Source: Lobulomyces angularis
Taxonomy: Eukaryota; Chytridiomycota; Chytridiomycetes; Lobulomycetales; Lobulomycetaceae
NCBI GenBank assembly: GCA_027604685.1
Contig: JADHYX010000064.1
Location: forward strand, 1 to 64,000
DNA: 64,000 bases
Direction: 5' to 3'
Shown here piece after piece: positions 61,428 to 64,000 of the stretch. The notes beneath the pieces were generated by a model that saw only the letters and a list, made by a program, of their open reading frames with translations, had not been told where the DNA came from and did not search any database. Position 1 is the stretch's first letter; each line of letters opens with the position of its first letter. A program made the position numbers and the translations under genes.

Positions 61428-63352
61428 TTAAGTTTTTTTCCCAAAATGCTGTGAATTTTTAAATTCTGAATACAATGTAAATAGTAGGTGCAGGGATTCA
61501 ATGTAAGAGTGTGATTTGACTTTTGGGGCGGGGCTGTTGTCCTTTTGTTGTATTGGATACTTAATGTTTATTGGAATATCCAAAATATTACAACATATTT
61601 TGGTAAATTGTTCTAATTTTAAGTCGATATCGGAAGTAGGAAGTTTTATCTTAAAAAAAAAAAAAAGAGTTATTTTTTGTTAGCCATTTTATAAACTTAC
61701 TGAATTTGTATGTAGAGCTTCTTGAATTTTTTCTGGCCATTCTTCCATTAATGTTTCCACATCCGGCATGCGTTTCGAATATTCAACTTTATCAGGAGGT
61801 TTATGAACATGCAAATCATACACATTCTGTACCCATTGTTCTAATGCTTTTTTTCCTTTTTGGGCATTTGGGTCAGTAACATCGAAGTTTAACTGAATGG
61901 AACGGATATTCTGATGACCAGAAGTAGGGGAACCTTTTGAAATGGCTCTTAATTGTAAATCCAATACTATAAAAAAAAAAAAATTTATTTTATGAAGCAA
62001 CTTATACATTTTTTTACCTGCAGGATCACTTTGCTTTGTTGCAGGTTCGTCTAATACACTTAGTCCTAAAGCCAAGACCGGAGAAGATTTTGAACTTTTT
62101 TGCCCTTTTGGAAAATTCATAGGCTGTGGTATCTAAGAATAACAAACAGTTTAAAAATTTAGAACCATTTTTTTTTGATACTTTAATCATAGGATCTATA
62201 TCACCAATAGCAGGTATAAAATCAGGAATAAAGCATTTAAGTTCAGCAAACAGTTCAATTGTTTCAGGTTGAAATGAAGTGGTATAAGTAAAAAGTTTTT
62301 GAATTTGCTGTTGTAAAGGAGCATCATCATCGTTTGTTTTCTCCATATATTCTCTACAAAAAATATTGAAATAAAAAATTATTTATTAAAATATATGCTT
62401 TTTATGCATCAATTTAAGTGTCAATAAAAATTAGAAATTTCTTTGTGTAAAAAAAAATGAAAAGATTACCTGCCATCTTCGTCACTCTCACTCTGATCAT
62501 CCTCATCCTCTGTATATGGGTGTGTCCGAGTGCTATTAGTTGGTGAATGTGCAGAAGCCTGATGTAAATTTATTGCAGGACGTTTAGTGTCATTCTAATA
62601 TCAAAAGGTTTTTGTAAATTTTTTTTGGTAAGTCAAATGTTAAACACACCTTTGCATTAACCAAAGCTGCTTCATTAATTGCGGCCTTGGTTACCATATT
62701 AATAATGTGATCCTCTTCTTCTGAGTCTTCTTCCCTTTCACCGTCAGATCTTGATTCGCTTTCAATTTGATTGTGATCATTTATTAAATTTTCTACTTTT
62801 CCAGATCTCGGAAAATTTTTTTCTAATATTAAGTTATTGTTATTGTATAAATCATCATGACTTTTTGTATCTTCGAAATTATTTGATCCAATAAAATTAC
62901 TTTTATTTTTTTCAGCTAACGTGTTCATTGATTGTTTTGGCGAAACGTAAAGACCTGTGTCACTTTTGTGTATATTCTGACTTTTACTTAAACCTAGATT
63001 AGTATTATTGGTAGTCGAAAAATTTTTATTGGTATTAATTTCCATCTCATTAGTAGAGTTCACTAAAGCGGTAGAGGTAATTTTTTGCTCCCTTCTCCTA
63101 GCAGAGCCAGTTGGTCTAGGTTTTTTTAAATCTGAATTAGAAGATGTTCCTATCATTTCTCTTATTAAGGCAGAAGCATTTGTTAAATTTCCTCCTCGCT
63201 CTAAAGCTGTGGATAAAACACCTATATCAACTCCTGGAAATGAAGCGATTAATCGAGGTAAGTCGTTATTTTCATCGTCCTATTACAGATAAAATTTTTT
63301 TTATTTTAGTTCGAAGATTATTTTTATTTTATTTTATTTTTTTTACACTCAT
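61428..63352 (-). CDS. IFT46: Intraflagellar transport protein IFT46
   Basis: This is an IFT-B subunit needed to assemble flagella. A 6-nt first exon (MS) joins DDENNDLPRLIASFPGVDIG. A long Asn/Ser/acidic N-terminal region follows. The conserved core reads LFTYTTSFQPETIELFAELK, FIPDFIPAIGDIDPMIKV, LGLSVLDEPATKQSDPAG and LDLQLRAISKG, then KRMPDVETLMEEWPEKIQEAL. The final exon gives IKLPTSDIDLKLEQFTKICC and YIESLHLLFTLYSEFK. Core order and motifs match IFT46. It implies that the organism makes a flagellum. Introns are about six. Confidence 0.92.
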
Positions 63353-63932
63353 ATTCTTAAAAACTTTTTTATTTTACAGCAACAACACTTTTCTTTTTTA
63401 AACAGTTGAAATTCTTTTAAAATCTTTTGCTGTTTATCAATATTTTCTGTTATTAACTCTAATAATAATTGTTTCTAAACGTTTTTTCTTTTTTATTTTA
63501 TTTTTTGGTTGTTTTGTTGATAAATTTATTAGAACAAAAAAAGAAAAAATAAAGTTTGGTTTCTTTTTACTTTTTACTTTTTTTTTATTTTTAAACTCCG
63601 ATTTTCAGAAGAGAGCTCAACTTTAAAAAAAAAAGAAAAAACTTTACGCGATATAAATTGAAAAGAAAAAAAAATAAGAAGAAAAAAAAAATTGATCTTG
63701 TCTTATATAAAATTAATTTTGTATAAAAAGCAAAGTTTAATTCATAAATTTGCATAAAACTAAACATCTCTTCTTCGGAGCTTCAAAATCAACCTAAAAA
63801 TAAAAAAAAAAAACAATAAAAGGTATATAAAATAAAAATAAAATAAAATTAAAATTAAAATAAAAAAAAAAATTAAAAAGCTAAATAATTTTATTCACAT
63901 AAAGTTTAAATAAAAAAAAAAAAAAAAAAGCG
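63353..63932. other. AT-rich divergent spacer
   Basis: About 0.6 kb of A- and T-rich sequence between IFT46 and the gene entering at the right edge. Confidence 0.4.
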
Positions 63933-64000
63933 ATGGTTTTACGTTCACCATCTCATTCAATATATTTATTTAAGCGTACAAAAAGATTGATTTTAGTGAT
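63933..64000 (+). CDS. 5' end of an unidentified gene (cut by window edge)
   Basis: After a poly-A tract, an ATG opens a frame that runs to the window end (MVLRSPSHSIYLFKRTKRLI). Base composition is richer than the spacer around it, which supports a coding start, but no family is visible. Confidence 0.35.
   Translation, partial: MVLRSPSHSIYLFKRTKRLILV

Overview
The window comes from a very AT-rich, gene-dense eukaryotic genome. Genes sit on both strands, are split by many short introns (mostly about 40-100 nt, GT...TTTTTAG), and are separated by poly-A/poly-T-rich spacers. The gene set points to an aerobic zoosporic (flagellated) early-diverging fungus. IFT46 implies a flagellum. MDM12 (ERMES complex), an F-box/Sec10 recyclin and a secreted GH18 chitinase fit fungi. 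COX12 and a presequence-bearing polyprenyl-diphosphate synthase imply respiring mitochondria with ubiquinone, which argues against the equally AT-rich anaerobic Neocallimastigomycota. I cannot place it further (chytrid, blastoclad, Rozella/aphelid-type) without phylogeny.

Layout: ferric reductase (-), NUDIX hydrolase (+), beta-tubulin (-), CHK1 (+), TRAPPC11 (-), COX12 (+), RAE1 (-), chitinase (-), small coiled-coil protein (+), exosome MTR3 (+), actin (-), a Fanzor transposon (-), ribonucleotide reductase large subunit (+), a second Fanzor-type remnant, a single-pass membrane protein (+), a G3BP-like NTF2+RRM protein (+), recyclin-1 (-), COQ1 (-), a calmodulin-like protein (-), a TPR + metallo-beta-lactamase fusion (+), ribosomal protein eS10 (-), 14-3-3 (+), a possible WAPL-like protein (-), an asteroid-type nuclease (+), a triple-RPEL protein (+), a tetraspanin (-), an F-box/ankyrin protein (-), gankyrin (+), a RAD51D-like recombinase (-), MDM12 (+), IFT46 (-), and the start of an unidentified gene at the right edge. 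These are unlinked housekeeping genes, not a pathway cluster. CHK1, RNR1 and the RAD51 paralogue share the theme of DNA damage and replication only by function.

The most interesting content is a family of Fanzor (eukaryotic TnpB-like, RNA-guided nuclease) elements, with three traces here. The copy between actin and RNR1 (about 24204-26456, minus strand) keeps recognisable N-terminal, RuvC-I, GEWS and zinc-ribbon segments. It has terminal inverted repeats but is broken by frameshifts and stops. Its 3' module, from the last codons of the nuclease through about 100 nt of non-coding sequence with a strong hairpin, recurs at 2870-3000 and 30994-31120 without the nuclease body. That module is where a Fanzor guide-RNA scaffold would be expected, so the window appears to hold one decayed Fanzor transposon and two orphan 3' (guide-RNA/terminal-repeat) modules.

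Gene boundaries were drawn by eye from conserved protein blocks and GT/AG borders. CDS coordinates run from start codon to stop codon and include introns.
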